Below, piece by piece: positions 15,874-22,526 of a DNA stretch of 31,908 nucleotides. A program made the translations under genes and the position numbers. Numbering within the stretch: position 1 is the first letter of the stretch; every line of letters starts with the position of its first letter. The notes beneath the pieces were generated by a model, which was given only the letters and a program-made list of their open reading frames with translations, made no database searches and was not told where the DNA came from. Location: the NCBI GenBank assembly GCA_964481035.1, contig CAYZSE010000015.1:1-31908 (forward strand), in the 5' to 3' direction. The DNA comes from JAAAPF01 sp964481035. Lineage in GTDB: Bacteria; Pseudomonadota; Alphaproteobacteria; Geminicoccales; Geminicoccaceae.

Positions 15874-16305
15874 ATGACCCAGCCCGCGCTGCTCCTCGTC
15901 GAGGACGATCCCTTCGACGTCCTCGCCATGAAGCGTTGCCTCGCCAACCATCACCTGCCGCTGCGGCTCGTCTGCGCCGGCGACGGAGAAGCGGCGCTCG
16001 CGGCCCTCGCCACGCTGATGCAGGAAAGCCACCCGCCCGAGCTGCTGATCTTCCTCGACCTCAACATGCCGCGCATGAACGGGATCGAGTTCCTCGACGC
16101 GCTGCGCGCCGATTTCCGGCTGGCGCGGAGCCTGGTCTTCGTCCTCTCCACGTCCAACGACGTGCGGGACCGCCGCGCCGCCTACGCGCGCGGTGTCGCC
16201 GGCTACATCTGCAAGGACGCGGTAGCCCCCGACTACGCCGATCTCGGTCAGCTCGTGCGGAGCGTGCTCGATCTCGTGACGCTCCCCGAGCCGGGCCTTG
16301 CGTGA
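15874..16305 (+). CDS. Rcp1-like single-domain response regulator
   Basis: Receiver-only protein of 143 aa. E10/D11/D12 in LLVEDDPFDV and D62 in FLDLNMPRMNG form the phosphorylation site. The later STSNDVRDRRAAYARGVAGY stretch and the Lys in YICKDA complete the fold. The LDLNMPRMNG and STSNDVRD pattern resembles regulators that partner with phytochromes and other sensor kinases of the Rcp1 type. No photoreceptor or kinase lies nearby, so the input is unknown. Confidence 0.9.
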   Translation: MTQPALLLVEDDPFDVLAMKRCLANHHLPLRLVCAGDGEAALAALATLMQESHPPELLIFLDLNMPRMNGIEFLDALRADFRLARSLVFVLSTSNDVRDRRAAYARGVAGYICKDAVAPDYADLGQLVRSVLDLVTLPEPGLA

Positions 16306-16339
16306 GCCTGGCCGTGCTCCGCGCCGGACGCGCCCAGCG

Positions 16340-17209
16340 TCAACCCCGGGCGGCGATCGCCTCGGCGAGCGCGACCGTCCGTTCCGCCATGACGACGTGC
16401 AGGTTCTCGACCAGCCGGCCGTCGACGACGACGACGCCCTTGCCCGCGGCCGCCGCCGCCCGGTGCGCGTCGATGAGCTTGCGGGCCCGTGCCACCGCCG
16501 CCGCGTCCGGGGCGAAGGCCGTGTTGGCGCCGTCGAGCTGCTTGGGGTGGATCAGGGTCTTGCCGTCGAAACCGAGCTCGGCGCCCTGGGCGCAGCTCGC
16601 GCGAAAGCCGTCGTCGTCGTCGAGGTCCAGGTAGACCCCGTCGAGGATCGCCAGCCCGGCCGCCCGTGCGGCGAGCAGGCAGAGCCCGAGCGACGTGATC
16701 ATCGGCAGGCGCAGCGCCGTGTGGGCGCACATGAGATCCTTCGCGAGATCCGAGGTGCCCATGACGAACGCGCCCAGGCGCGGCGAGGCGTCGGCGATCT
16801 CCTCCGCCCGCAGCATCGCCCGCGCCGTCTCCATCATGCACCAGATCGGCAGCTCGGCGGGGCCGCCCGCCGCATCGAGGATGCGGATCGCACGGCGCAC
16901 GTCGGCGGCGTCGTCGACCTTGGGCAGCAGCACCGCGTCGGCGCCCATCGTCGCCGCTGCCTCGAGGTCGGCAAAGCCCCAGGGCGTATCGAGGCCGTTG
17001 GTCCGCACGACCAGCTCGCGATGGCCGTAGCTCGAGCGATCCTGCAGCACCTCGGCCGTCAACCGCCGCGCCGCGTCCTTGGCCTCGGGGGAGACGGCGT
17101 CCTCGAGATCGAGGATGAGGGCATCGGCGGCGAGCGTCTTGGCCTTCTCGAGCGCGCGCGGGTTGGAGCCCGGCATGTAGAGGACGCTGCGGCGCGGGCG
17201 GACGGTCAT
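16340..17209 (-). CDS. mcl2: (3S)-malyl-CoA thioesterase, CitE/HpcH-like (Mcl2 type)
   Basis: Protein of 289 aa in the CitE-like CoA ester lyase family. Landmarks are RSVLYMPGSNPRALEKA, LILDLEDAVSPEAKDAAR, VVRTNGLDTPWG, AVLLPKVDD, MGTSDLAKDL, GFDGKTLIHPKQ and the C-terminal VVVVDGRLVENLHVV. This pattern resembles Rhodobacter Mcl2, which hydrolyses (S)-malyl-CoA to malate and CoA at the end of the ethylmalonyl-CoA pathway. It does not resemble the longer Mcl1 malyl-CoA lyase. The proximity of mch supports this. Lyase activity on malyl- or citramalyl-CoA cannot be excluded. The start at 17207-17209 precedes the first strand by the usual few residues. Confidence 0.82.
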   Translation of the reverse strand: MTVRPRRSVLYMPGSNPRALEKAKTLAADALILDLEDAVSPEAKDAARRLTAEVLQDRSSYGHRELVVRTNGLDTPWGFADLEAAATMGADAVLLPKVDDAADVRRAIRILDAAGGPAELPIWCMMETARAMLRAEEIADASPRLGAFVMGTSDLAKDLMCAHTALRLPMITSLGLCLLAARAAGLAILDGVYLDLDDDDGFRASCAQGAELGFDGKTLIHPKQLDGANTAFAPDAAAVARARKLIDAHRAAAAAGKGVVVVDGRLVENLHVVMAERTVALAEAIAARG

Positions 17210-17300
17210 GGCGAAGATCCCCCAGAGTTTCAGGTGCGCGTATCGAGCGCGGGCATAGCCCAGAGCGCCCCGCCCTTAAAGCCCGGCGAGCCCGCCGCGG

Positions 17301-17615
17301 TCAGGCCAGGAGCAACCGCTGCAACGCCTCGGCCTTGTCCTCGGGCACGCTCAAACGCACCCGCTTGAGCCGGCTCGACCGGCCGGCGGTGAGCTCGACC
17401 GCGGACGGCGCGATCCGCCAGGACTTGGCGAGCAGCCGTACCACGGCGCGGTTGGCCCGCCCGCCCTCGGCCTTCGCGGTGACGCTGATCTGCAGGCGCC
17501 GCGTGCCCAGGCCATCCTCGGCGATGGCGCCGAGGGCCTCGCGCCTGGCCCCGGGGTTGACCTTGACGAAGAGCTCGACGGCATCGCCGCGTCGCTCGAA
17601 GGGACCGCGCAGCAT
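17301..17615 (-). CDS. yggU: DUF167/YggU family protein
   Basis: Small (104 aa) conserved protein of unknown function. The family pattern is KVNPGARREAL near residue 18, ISVTAKAEGGRANRAVVRLLA in the centre, and TAGRSSRLKRVRL. It starts 4 bp after the yggT stop. The yggT-yggU pairing is conserved in many bacteria. Confidence 0.88.
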   Translation of the reverse strand: MLRGPFERRGDAVELFVKVNPGARREALGAIAEDGLGTRRLQISVTAKAEGGRANRAVVRLLAKSWRIAPSAVELTAGRSSRLKRVRLSVPEDKAEALQRLLLA

Positions 17616-17619
17616 CGTC

Positions 17620-17919
17620 TCAGAACCCCACGCGACAGGCGCCGCCGAACATCTCCCAGAGCAGCGACCGGCCGAACGTCAAGAGAAGGATGAGCACCAC
17701 GGGCGAGATGTCGATACCGCCGAGATCCGGCAGGATCCGCCGGATCGGCTGCAGCGCCGGCTCGGTGATCCGCGCGAGGAAGTCGCCGACGATGCCGACG
17801 AACCGGTTGCGCGCGTTGACGACGTTGAACTGGACCAGCCAGGTGAGGACGACCGCGACGATGAGCGCCCACACGTAGAGACCGATGAGGGTGTCGACGA
17901 GCTGCAACAACGAGCACAT
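17620..17919 (-). CDS. yggT: YggT family membrane protein
   Basis: Integral membrane protein of 99 aa with two hydrophobic helices (about residues 8-28 and 70-88). The diagnostic loop is FLARITEPALQPIRRILPDL followed by GGIDISPVV. The family is linked to osmotic/potassium tolerance and to cell-division or membrane processes, without a firm biochemical role. Cotranscribed with yggU. Confidence 0.92.
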   Translation of the reverse strand: MCSLLQLVDTLIGLYVWALIVAVVLTWLVQFNVVNARNRFVGIVGDFLARITEPALQPIRRILPDLGGIDISPVVLILLLTFGRSLLWEMFGGACRVGF

Positions 17920-18012
17920 GCGGCGGTCTCCGGGCGGGCGTCATCGGTGAGGGTACCACGAGGCCGCGGACTATAACGCTTGGCGTCGCCTTCGCCAGAC
18001 CCGGCAACATCC

Positions 18013-18041
18013 TTGACACTGGCTGTGCGCTCTAGGATACA
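18013..18041 (+). promoter_or_regulatory. Promoter of tRNA-Ala
   Basis: A perfect TTGACA (18013-18018) is followed after 17 bp by GATACA (18036-18041). Transcription would begin about 20 bp before the tRNA. The -10 is weak, but the -35 and the position are convincing. Confidence 0.5.
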
Positions 18042-18067
18042 CCCGCGCCACGCCGGGCTGCAGACGT

Positions 18068-18143
<76 letters not shown>

Positions 18144-18205
18144 CCCCGGCGTTCTCGATCGCTCCAGCGGGTTCCGCGGAACACGCCCCAAACCGCCTTC
18201 GGACC

Positions 18206-19846
18206 TTGCCCGCAGCACCCGTCGCCCGCAAGCTCCGCGCGCCCCGCCTGATCGGTCTGGGCAGCTGGATCGCCGTCTCGGTGGCGTGCGGGCTCACGCT
18301 ACCGATCTTGGCCGTGCTCACGGCCTTTCTCCGGCCTTCGGGGCTGGTCTGGGAGCACACGTTCGGCGTTCTCGTGCCGCGTTACCTGGCGACCACGCTG
18401 CAGCTGGGCGTCGGCGTCGTCGCGCTCGCGGTGCTGTTCGGCACGGGCGCCGCATGGCTCGTCTCGATGTGCCGCTTTCCGGGCCGCCGCGGCCTCGACA
18501 TCCTGCTCGTCACGCCGCTGGCGCTGCCGGCCTACGTCCTCGCCTACGTCTACCTCGACCTGCTGGGGCCCGCCGGTCCCGTGCAGACCGCCGCGCGCAG
18601 CCGGCTCGGCGGCAACCTGCCGCTCGACGTGGCCTCGGTGGGGGGCGCTGCGGTGGTGCTGGCCGCCGCGCTCTTTCCGTACGTCTACATCCTCGCCCGC
18701 GGTGCCTTCGTCCAGCGCTCGGGCACCTTCTACGAGATCAGCCGCTCGCTCGGCGTCGGCGCCTGGGCGGGCTTCTGGCGCATCAGCCTGCCGCTCGCGC
18801 GCCCGGCCATCGTCGTCGGCGGCGCGCTGGTGCTGATGGAGACGCTCGCCGACTTCGGCGCGGTCTCGCTCTTGGGCGTCCAGACCTTCACGACCGGCAT
18901 CTATCGCGCCTGGTTCTCGATGGGCGACCCGGTGGCCGCCGCCCGGCTCGGCGGGCTCTTGCTGGTGGGCGTGTTCGCCATCCTCGCCGTCGAGCGTCGC
19001 GCCCGCGCGGCCGCCAGCTACGCCGAGGCACGCACGCGGCGCGCCGGCGCCGTGTTCGAGCTCAAGGGCTGGCGGGCCGGGGCGGCGTTCGTATTCTGCC
19101 TCGTGCCGGTGCTCGTCGGCTTCGTCGTGCCGATCTTCCGCCTCGCGTGGCTCGCGGCCCAGCCCGAGGCGCTCCGCATGGTGGCGCAGCTCGGCCCCCT
19201 GGTGGCCAACAGCGTCGGCATCGGCCTCGTCACCGCGCTGCTCGCCGTCCTCCTCGCGCTGATGATGGCCTATGTCGCCCGGCAGGGGCGCTCGCGGGTC
19301 GGCCGTTGGAGCGTCCGTGCGGCCTCGGTCGGCTACGCCCTGCCCGGTCCGATCATCGCGGTCGGCGTGCTCGTGCCCTTGGCCACGCTCGACGGCTGGA
19401 TCATCGACGGGGCGGCGCTGTTCGGGCTCGACCTCGGGCTGGTCCTCACGGGCACGGTCGCGGCGCTGATCTACGCCTACCTCGTCCGCTTCATGACCGT
19501 CGGCCTCGGCACCGTCGAGGCCGGCCTCGCCACGGTGCGGCCCGCGCTCGACGACGCCGCCGCGTCCCTCGGCGTCGGCTTCGCGCGCCGGCTGTGGCGG
19601 ATCCACGTCCCGCTCGCCTGGCCCGCGCTGGCGAGCGCCTTCCTGCTCGTCGCCGTCGACGTCATCAAAGAGCTGCCGGTGACGCTGGTCCTGCGACCGT
19701 TCGACTTCAACACACTCGCGGTGCGCACCTTCGACCTCGCCCGCGACGAGCGCCTCGCCGAGGCGGCGCTGCCGGCGCTGGTGCTGGTCGGGCTCGGCCT
19801 GCTGCCCGTCGTGCTCTTGTTGCGCACGTTACGGGCGCGTAGCTGA
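18206..19846 (+). CDS. Fused iron(III)-type ABC transporter permease (FbpB family)
   Basis: Inner-membrane permease with two MetI-type domains fused in one chain (546 aa from the TTG at 18206), the FbpB/AfuB architecture for ferric iron uptake. Both EAA loops, which contact the ATPase, are visible: YEISRSLGVGAWAGFWRISL and DDAAASLGVGFARRLWRIHV, each followed by PLA-type residues. About 12 helices are predicted by eye. There is no ATG before the first helix: the upstream in-frame ATG lies inside the tRNA. The start must therefore be non-canonical, and the TTG is only my best guess. Substrate-binding and ATPase genes are absent from the window. Substrate by family only. Confidence 0.88.
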   Translation: MPAAPVARKLRAPRLIGLGSWIAVSVACGLTLPILAVLTAFLRPSGLVWEHTFGVLVPRYLATTLQLGVGVVALAVLFGTGAAWLVSMCRFPGRRGLDILLVTPLALPAYVLAYVYLDLLGPAGPVQTAARSRLGGNLPLDVASVGGAAVVLAAALFPYVYILARGAFVQRSGTFYEISRSLGVGAWAGFWRISLPLARPAIVVGGALVLMETLADFGAVSLLGVQTFTTGIYRAWFSMGDPVAAARLGGLLLVGVFAILAVERRARAAASYAEARTRRAGAVFELKGWRAGAAFVFCLVPVLVGFVVPIFRLAWLAAQPEALRMVAQLGPLVANSVGIGLVTALLAVLLALMMAYVARQGRSRVGRWSVRAASVGYALPGPIIAVGVLVPLATLDGWIIDGAALFGLDLGLVLTGTVAALIYAYLVRFMTVGLGTVEAGLATVRPALDDAAASLGVGFARRLWRIHVPLAWPALASAFLLVAVDVIKELPVTLVLRPFDFNTLAVRTFDLARDERLAEAALPALVLVGLGLLPVVLLLRTLRARS

Positions 19847-19874
19847 GCAGCTCGGAGCAGCGAAAGGATCGCGC

Positions 19875-20573
19875 ATGGACGTCACCAAGGAGCAGCTCAT
19901 AGCGCTCGCCGCGTTCGACACGCCGACGCTCTGCAACGCGCTCGAGGTCGTCGATCCGGCCTGGCGCACGCGGGGCTTCACCACGCGGCCCTTCGCCGTC
20001 CTCGATCCGCGCCTCGAGCCCATGGTCGGCCTCGCCCGCACCGCGACGATCCGCGCGACGCACCTGCCCGACCGTGACGAGGCCGACGGCCGCGCCCGGC
20101 GGCTCAGGTGGTACGCGCGGGTCGCGGCCCAGACGCTGCCGACCATCGCCGTCATCCAGGACCTCGATCCGCAACCGGGGTTCGGCGCGTTCTGGGGCGA
20201 GGTCAACACCCACGTCCACCGCGGCCTCGGCTGCATCGGCGCCGTCACCAACGGCTCGATGCGCGATCTCGACGCCTGCGCACCCGGCTTCCAGCTGCTC
20301 GCCGGCGAGGTCGGCCCGAGCCACGCCTGCGTCCACCTCGTCGAGATGGGGGTCGCGGTGAACGTTCACGGCATGGTCGTGCGCGACGGCGATCTCGTCC
20401 ATGCCGACCGTCACGGCGCCGTCGTCGTCCCGGCGCACGCGCTCGCCGCGTTGCCGGCGATCATCGACCGGCTCACGCGCCGGGAGAAGGTCCTGCTCGA
20501 CGCCGCGAAGGCGCCGGGCTTCGACGTCGTGAAGCTCGAGGCGGCGATGGCGGAGGCGGCGAAGATTGCTTGA
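19875..20573 (+). CDS. RraA-family protein (HMG/CHA aldolase-like)
   Basis: A 232-residue member of the RraA/4-hydroxy-4-methyl-2-oxoglutarate aldolase fold. Characteristic residues are GAVTNGSMRDLD (about residues 122-133, with R130 and D131 matching the metal and substrate site) and GDLVHADRHGAVVVP near residue 180. Members include class II aldolases that cleave 4-carboxy-4-hydroxy-2-oxoadipate and inhibitors of RNase E. The function here is not decided by sequence. The ATG at 19875 follows the permease stop by 28 bp with an AAAGGA-like site in between. Confidence 0.85.
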   Translation: MDVTKEQLIALAAFDTPTLCNALEVVDPAWRTRGFTTRPFAVLDPRLEPMVGLARTATIRATHLPDRDEADGRARRLRWYARVAAQTLPTIAVIQDLDPQPGFGAFWGEVNTHVHRGLGCIGAVTNGSMRDLDACAPGFQLLAGEVGPSHACVHLVEMGVAVNVHGMVVRDGDLVHADRHGAVVVPAHALAALPAIIDRLTRREKVLLDAAKAPGFDVVKLEAAMAEAAKIA

Positions 20574-20877
20574 CGACGGCCCCGAGCGGCGAAGGCCGCC
20601 GCGGCGGCCGCCACCTCGACCTGTTTCTTCCCGGTGGCGAACGCCGCCGGGATCGACGTGGTGGGGCTGGCGATCTTGGCGGCCTCGAACCTGCCGACCG
20701 CGTTCTTGACGTCGCGCTTGGGCTGGGCGCTCCTTTTTCTCGAGGGCGCGGCGCCGCCGGCGGTGGGCACGCTGGCGACCTCCTTGGGCGTGCTGTCCTG
20801 CAACGCGCTGCTCTTCGCCTACCCGCCGCTCGCCACCCGGCTGCCCGCGGCGAGCGGCGGGTGAGGCCGCCGTCAAA
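20574..20877. other. Ambiguous 304-bp region between the RraA gene and the photosynthetic cluster
   Basis: Both strands are open. The minus strand from a TTG at 20801-20803 encodes a basic Ala/Lys-rich sequence (for example PKRDVKNAVGRFEAAK and GKKQVEVAAAA), but it stays open for 160 bp into the antisense of the RraA gene. The plus strand from a GTG at 20634 encodes a 76-residue hydrophobic peptide ending at 20864. I lean weakly to the minus-strand reading, perhaps as a decayed gene, but do not call either. Confidence 0.3.
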
Positions 20878-20919
20878 TGTCAAGCAGAATTGACGCCCAA
20901 GTGTCAGGCAAAAATGACA
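20878..20919 (+). promoter_or_regulatory. Pair of PpsR/CrtJ-type palindromes before the repeat-protein gene
   Basis: TGTCAAGCAGAATTGACG (20878-20895, one mismatch) and TGTCAGGCAAAAATGACA (20902-20919, perfect) match TGT-N12-ACA. They are separated by 6 bp, so their centres lie 24 bp apart, near two helical turns. PpsR/CrtJ represses bch, crt and puc genes under oxygen and binds such paired sites cooperatively. They end 123 bp before the ATG at 21043. No clear -35/-10 could be assigned. Confidence 0.72.
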
Positions 20920-21042
20920 ATCGTGGCCGGTTTTCCCTTCCCTGCGCCGCGGCCTAGGGCTAATCTAACCCTGCGACGACATGGCGCGGCGGGGGCCTGC
21001 CGTCCCGGCGCACTCTCAACGCCAAGCTCCTGGAGAGGCATC

Positions 21043-21741
21043 ATGGGGTATCCTATCGTTCGAATGTACGACAGCGAGGAGCGGGCGCGCGAAGCCGTGT
21101 CGAAGCTCCGCGACAACGGCTACTATGAGGACCGGGTCTTCATGGTGACACCCGCCGAGGGCGGCGGGGATCCGATGCAGGCCGTCATGGCGGGCCAGGC
21201 GATGGGCGACGAGGCCGCCTTCTTCGCCGAACGCGTACGGGCCGGCCGCAGCCTCGTCGTCTACGATTCGCTGCCCGGCACCGGCGGTCCGGCCGGCGAG
21301 ATCATGGACAGCTGCGGCCCGGTCGATACCGACATGGCGCCGCCGGCGGCGCCCGATCCCTGGGGTCCGGGGGCGCCCTTCTCGGCGGCGCTGTATCTGC
21401 CGGTCCTCTCCGGGGGTGCCGCACCGTTCTCGCGGACGTTCGGCCTGCCGCTCTTGACGTACGGCCAGAGCACCTTCGGCACGCTGATGAACCCGCATTG
21501 GACCTTCTCGAAGAGCTTCGGCATGGCGCTCTTGTCGAAGGCCGCCGCGCCGCTGTCGTCGCTGTTGAACCTGCCGGCCCTCCTGCGCAACGCAGCACCC
21601 TTGTCGTCGATGACGGGCATGCCGCAGCTCTCGCGCTCGGCGGCCCCGCTTTCGTCGCTGCTCGGGCTGAAGCTGCTGACCAGCAACCCGGCGCCGCTGT
21701 CGACGGCCTGCCGCCTGCCGCTCCTGGCCGAGCCGCGCTGA
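21043..21741 (+). CDS. Unrecognised 16-residue repeat protein of the LH2 locus (possible LH2 gamma-type subunit)
   Basis: I do not recognise this 232-residue protein from its sequence. Residues 1-80 form a small soluble domain (YPIVRMYDSEERAREAVSKL, then YYEDRVFMVTP), reminiscent of general-stress YflT-like domains. A Pro/Asp-rich linker leads to residue 109. From residue 110 to the end there are 16-residue repeats starting at 110, 126, 152, 168, 184, 200 and 216, with a broken 10-residue copy at 142-151. The consensus is near AAPLSSLLGLPLLSxx, amphipathic to hydrophobic, with Pro at position 3 and often at 11. The repeats differ at the codon level, so they are old and held by selection. The ATG has GGAGAGG upstream. 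Paired PpsR boxes precede the gene, a 30-bp palindrome follows it, and pucBAC comes next. A ribbon-like partner of LH2 is inferred, not shown. Confidence 0.85.
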   Translation: MGYPIVRMYDSEERAREAVSKLRDNGYYEDRVFMVTPAEGGGDPMQAVMAGQAMGDEAAFFAERVRAGRSLVVYDSLPGTGGPAGEIMDSCGPVDTDMAPPAAPDPWGPGAPFSAALYLPVLSGGAAPFSRTFGLPLLTYGQSTFGTLMNPHWTFSKSFGMALLSKAAAPLSSLLNLPALLRNAAPLSSMTGMPQLSRSAAPLSSLLGLKLLTSNPAPLSTACRLPLLAEPR

Positions 21742-21752
21742 TCTCGCCCTGA

Positions 21753-21782
21753 CGGCGGCGTGCCGGATCCGGCACGCCGCCG
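21753..21782 (+). terminator. 30-bp perfect palindrome after the repeat-protein gene
   Basis: Two 15-base arms (21753-21767 and 21768-21782) are exact reverse complements with no spacer, starting 11 bp after the stop. The GC-rich hairpin is followed by a pyrimidine-rich but not U-rich stretch. It may terminate, or protect the mRNA 3' end of the repeat-protein message while letting part of transcription run into puc. Confidence 0.65.
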
Positions 21783-21860
21783 GGCTCCCCTCAGCTTTCT
21801 CCTGTCGAGGCGCCGTGCCGTTCCAGCGCGGCGTTTTCGCGCGTGCGCTCTTGCCGCAAT

Positions 21861-21904
21861 TGTCAATCTTACCTGACAACTCGAAGTGACAAGTTTGCTT
21901 GACA
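21861..21904 (+). promoter_or_regulatory. Pair of PpsR/CrtJ-type palindromes before pucBAC
   Basis: TGTCAATCTTACCTGACA (21861-21878, perfect TGT-N12-ACA) and TGACAAGTTTGCTTGACA (21887-21904, one mismatch in the first half) are spaced by 8 bp. The second covers the -35 of the puc promoter, so binding would block RNA polymerase. This is the arrangement expected for oxygen repression of light-harvesting genes. Confidence 0.78.
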
Positions 21905-21926
21905 GATGGCCCTGCAAGCTTGTAAC
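21899..21926 (+). promoter_or_regulatory. puc promoter
   Basis: A perfect TTGACA (21899-21904) is followed after 16 bp by TGTAAC (21921-21926). The -35 is part of the second PpsR palindrome. The start of transcription would be near 21933, leaving a leader of about 165 nt before pucB. Confidence 0.55.
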
Positions 21927-21953
21927 ACTGCCCATGCACCGGGCGTTCCCGAA

Positions 21954-22078
21954 CCCTGGTCGACCAGGGGTCGGCCAGGCCGGGCGAAAGCCGAACTGGT
22001 CGGTCGGCGGTCGTCACGGCACGGCGGGGAGCATCCAGGTTGCGGAGACGCATGAGGCTGAGGTCGCCTGAGACCTCA
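21954..22078 (+). other. Structured puc 5' leader: a 16-bp palindrome and a hairpin near the pucB start
   Basis: CCCTGGTCGACCAGGG (21954-21969) is a perfect palindrome. Further on, TGAGGTC and GACCTCA (22059-22065 and 22072-22078) form a 7-bp stem with a 6-nt loop, about 20 nt before pucB. Both lie in the predicted transcript and could set mRNA stability or translation. The palindrome might instead be an operator. Confidence 0.45.
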
Positions 22079-22098
22079 ATAGGTTCGGAGAAAACCAC

Positions 22099-22260
22099 AT
22101 GGCAGACTTAGACGATCCGGACCGGGTGTGGCCGACTGGGCTGACCATCCGGGAATCCGAAGAGCTCCACAAGCACGTGATCGACGGGGCGCGGGTGTTC
22201 TTCTTCCTTGCGCTGATCGCGCACATCCTGGCGGCCGCGTTTACGCCGTGGCTCGGGTAA
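22099..22260 (+). CDS. pucB: Light-harvesting LH2 beta subunit
   Basis: Single-helix antenna polypeptide of 53 aa that binds bacteriochlorophyll and carotenoid in the intracytoplasmic membrane. The core SEELHKHVIDGARVFFFLAL with the later AHILAAAFTPWLG matches LH2 beta chains and not LH1 beta. H42 corresponds to His30 of the Rhodoblastus acidophilus chain (B850 ligand), H24 to His12, and R32 to Arg20 near B800. The N-terminus is 12 residues longer than in that reference and is acidic (ADLDDPDRVWP). GGAG lies upstream of the ATG. Followed by pucA after 10 bp. Confidence 0.95.
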   Translation: MADLDDPDRVWPTGLTIRESEELHKHVIDGARVFFFLALIAHILAAAFTPWLG

Positions 22261-22270
22261 GGAGTGAGTT

Positions 22271-22414
22271 ATGAATCAAGGTAGGATCTGGTGCGTGGTG
22301 AACCCGACGGTCGGGTTGCCGCTCTTCCTCGGCGCCGTGGCCGTGATCGCCTTCACGGTGCACTTCGCCATTCTTCGCAACGTCGACTGGTTCAGCGCTT
22401 ACTGGGCCGGATGA
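22271..22414 (+). CDS. pucA: Light-harvesting LH2 alpha subunit (B800-850 type predicted)
   Basis: Single-helix antenna chain of 47 aa. MNQGRIWCVVNPTVG at the N-terminus is the LH2 alpha hallmark. H31 is the B850 ligand, and Y44 and W45 are both present; in B800-850 complexes these donate hydrogen bonds to the B850 acetyl groups, whereas B800-820 forms replace them. Met1 is the position whose modified amino group binds B800 in the known structure. The chain stops at AYWAG, a few residues shorter than the reference, so the C-terminal tail is nearly absent. AAGGAG precedes the ATG. Confidence 0.95.
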   Translation: MNQGRIWCVVNPTVGLPLFLGAVAVIAFTVHFAILRNVDWFSAYWAG

Positions 22415-22470
22415 CTTCTGCCCTCCCGTCACGAGATGAAGATCAAGGACGGGATGAGAATCAGGGGTAA

Positions 22471-22492
22471 GGCGGGAACGACCAGTCCCGCC
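22471..22492 (+). other. Intercistronic pucA-pucC hairpin
   Basis: GGCGGGA (22471-22477) pairs with TCCCGCC (22486-22492) around an 8-nt loop. It lies 56 bp after pucA and 34 bp before pucC, with no U-tract. Such hairpins in puc and puf operons protect the antenna message from 3' decay and reduce expression of the downstream gene, giving the high antenna-to-PucC ratio. Confidence 0.65.
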
Positions 22493-22526
22493 GTCCCCGC
22501 CAAGGCCTGGGGAGGGTAGCGGCGAC

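Noticed and set aside
22099..22414. The two antenna genes as pufBA (LH1)
   Set aside because: Alpha begins MNQGRIWCVVNP and has Y44/W45, beta has ELHKHVIDG and AHILAAAFTPW; these are LH2 patterns, and pucC instead of pufLM follows.
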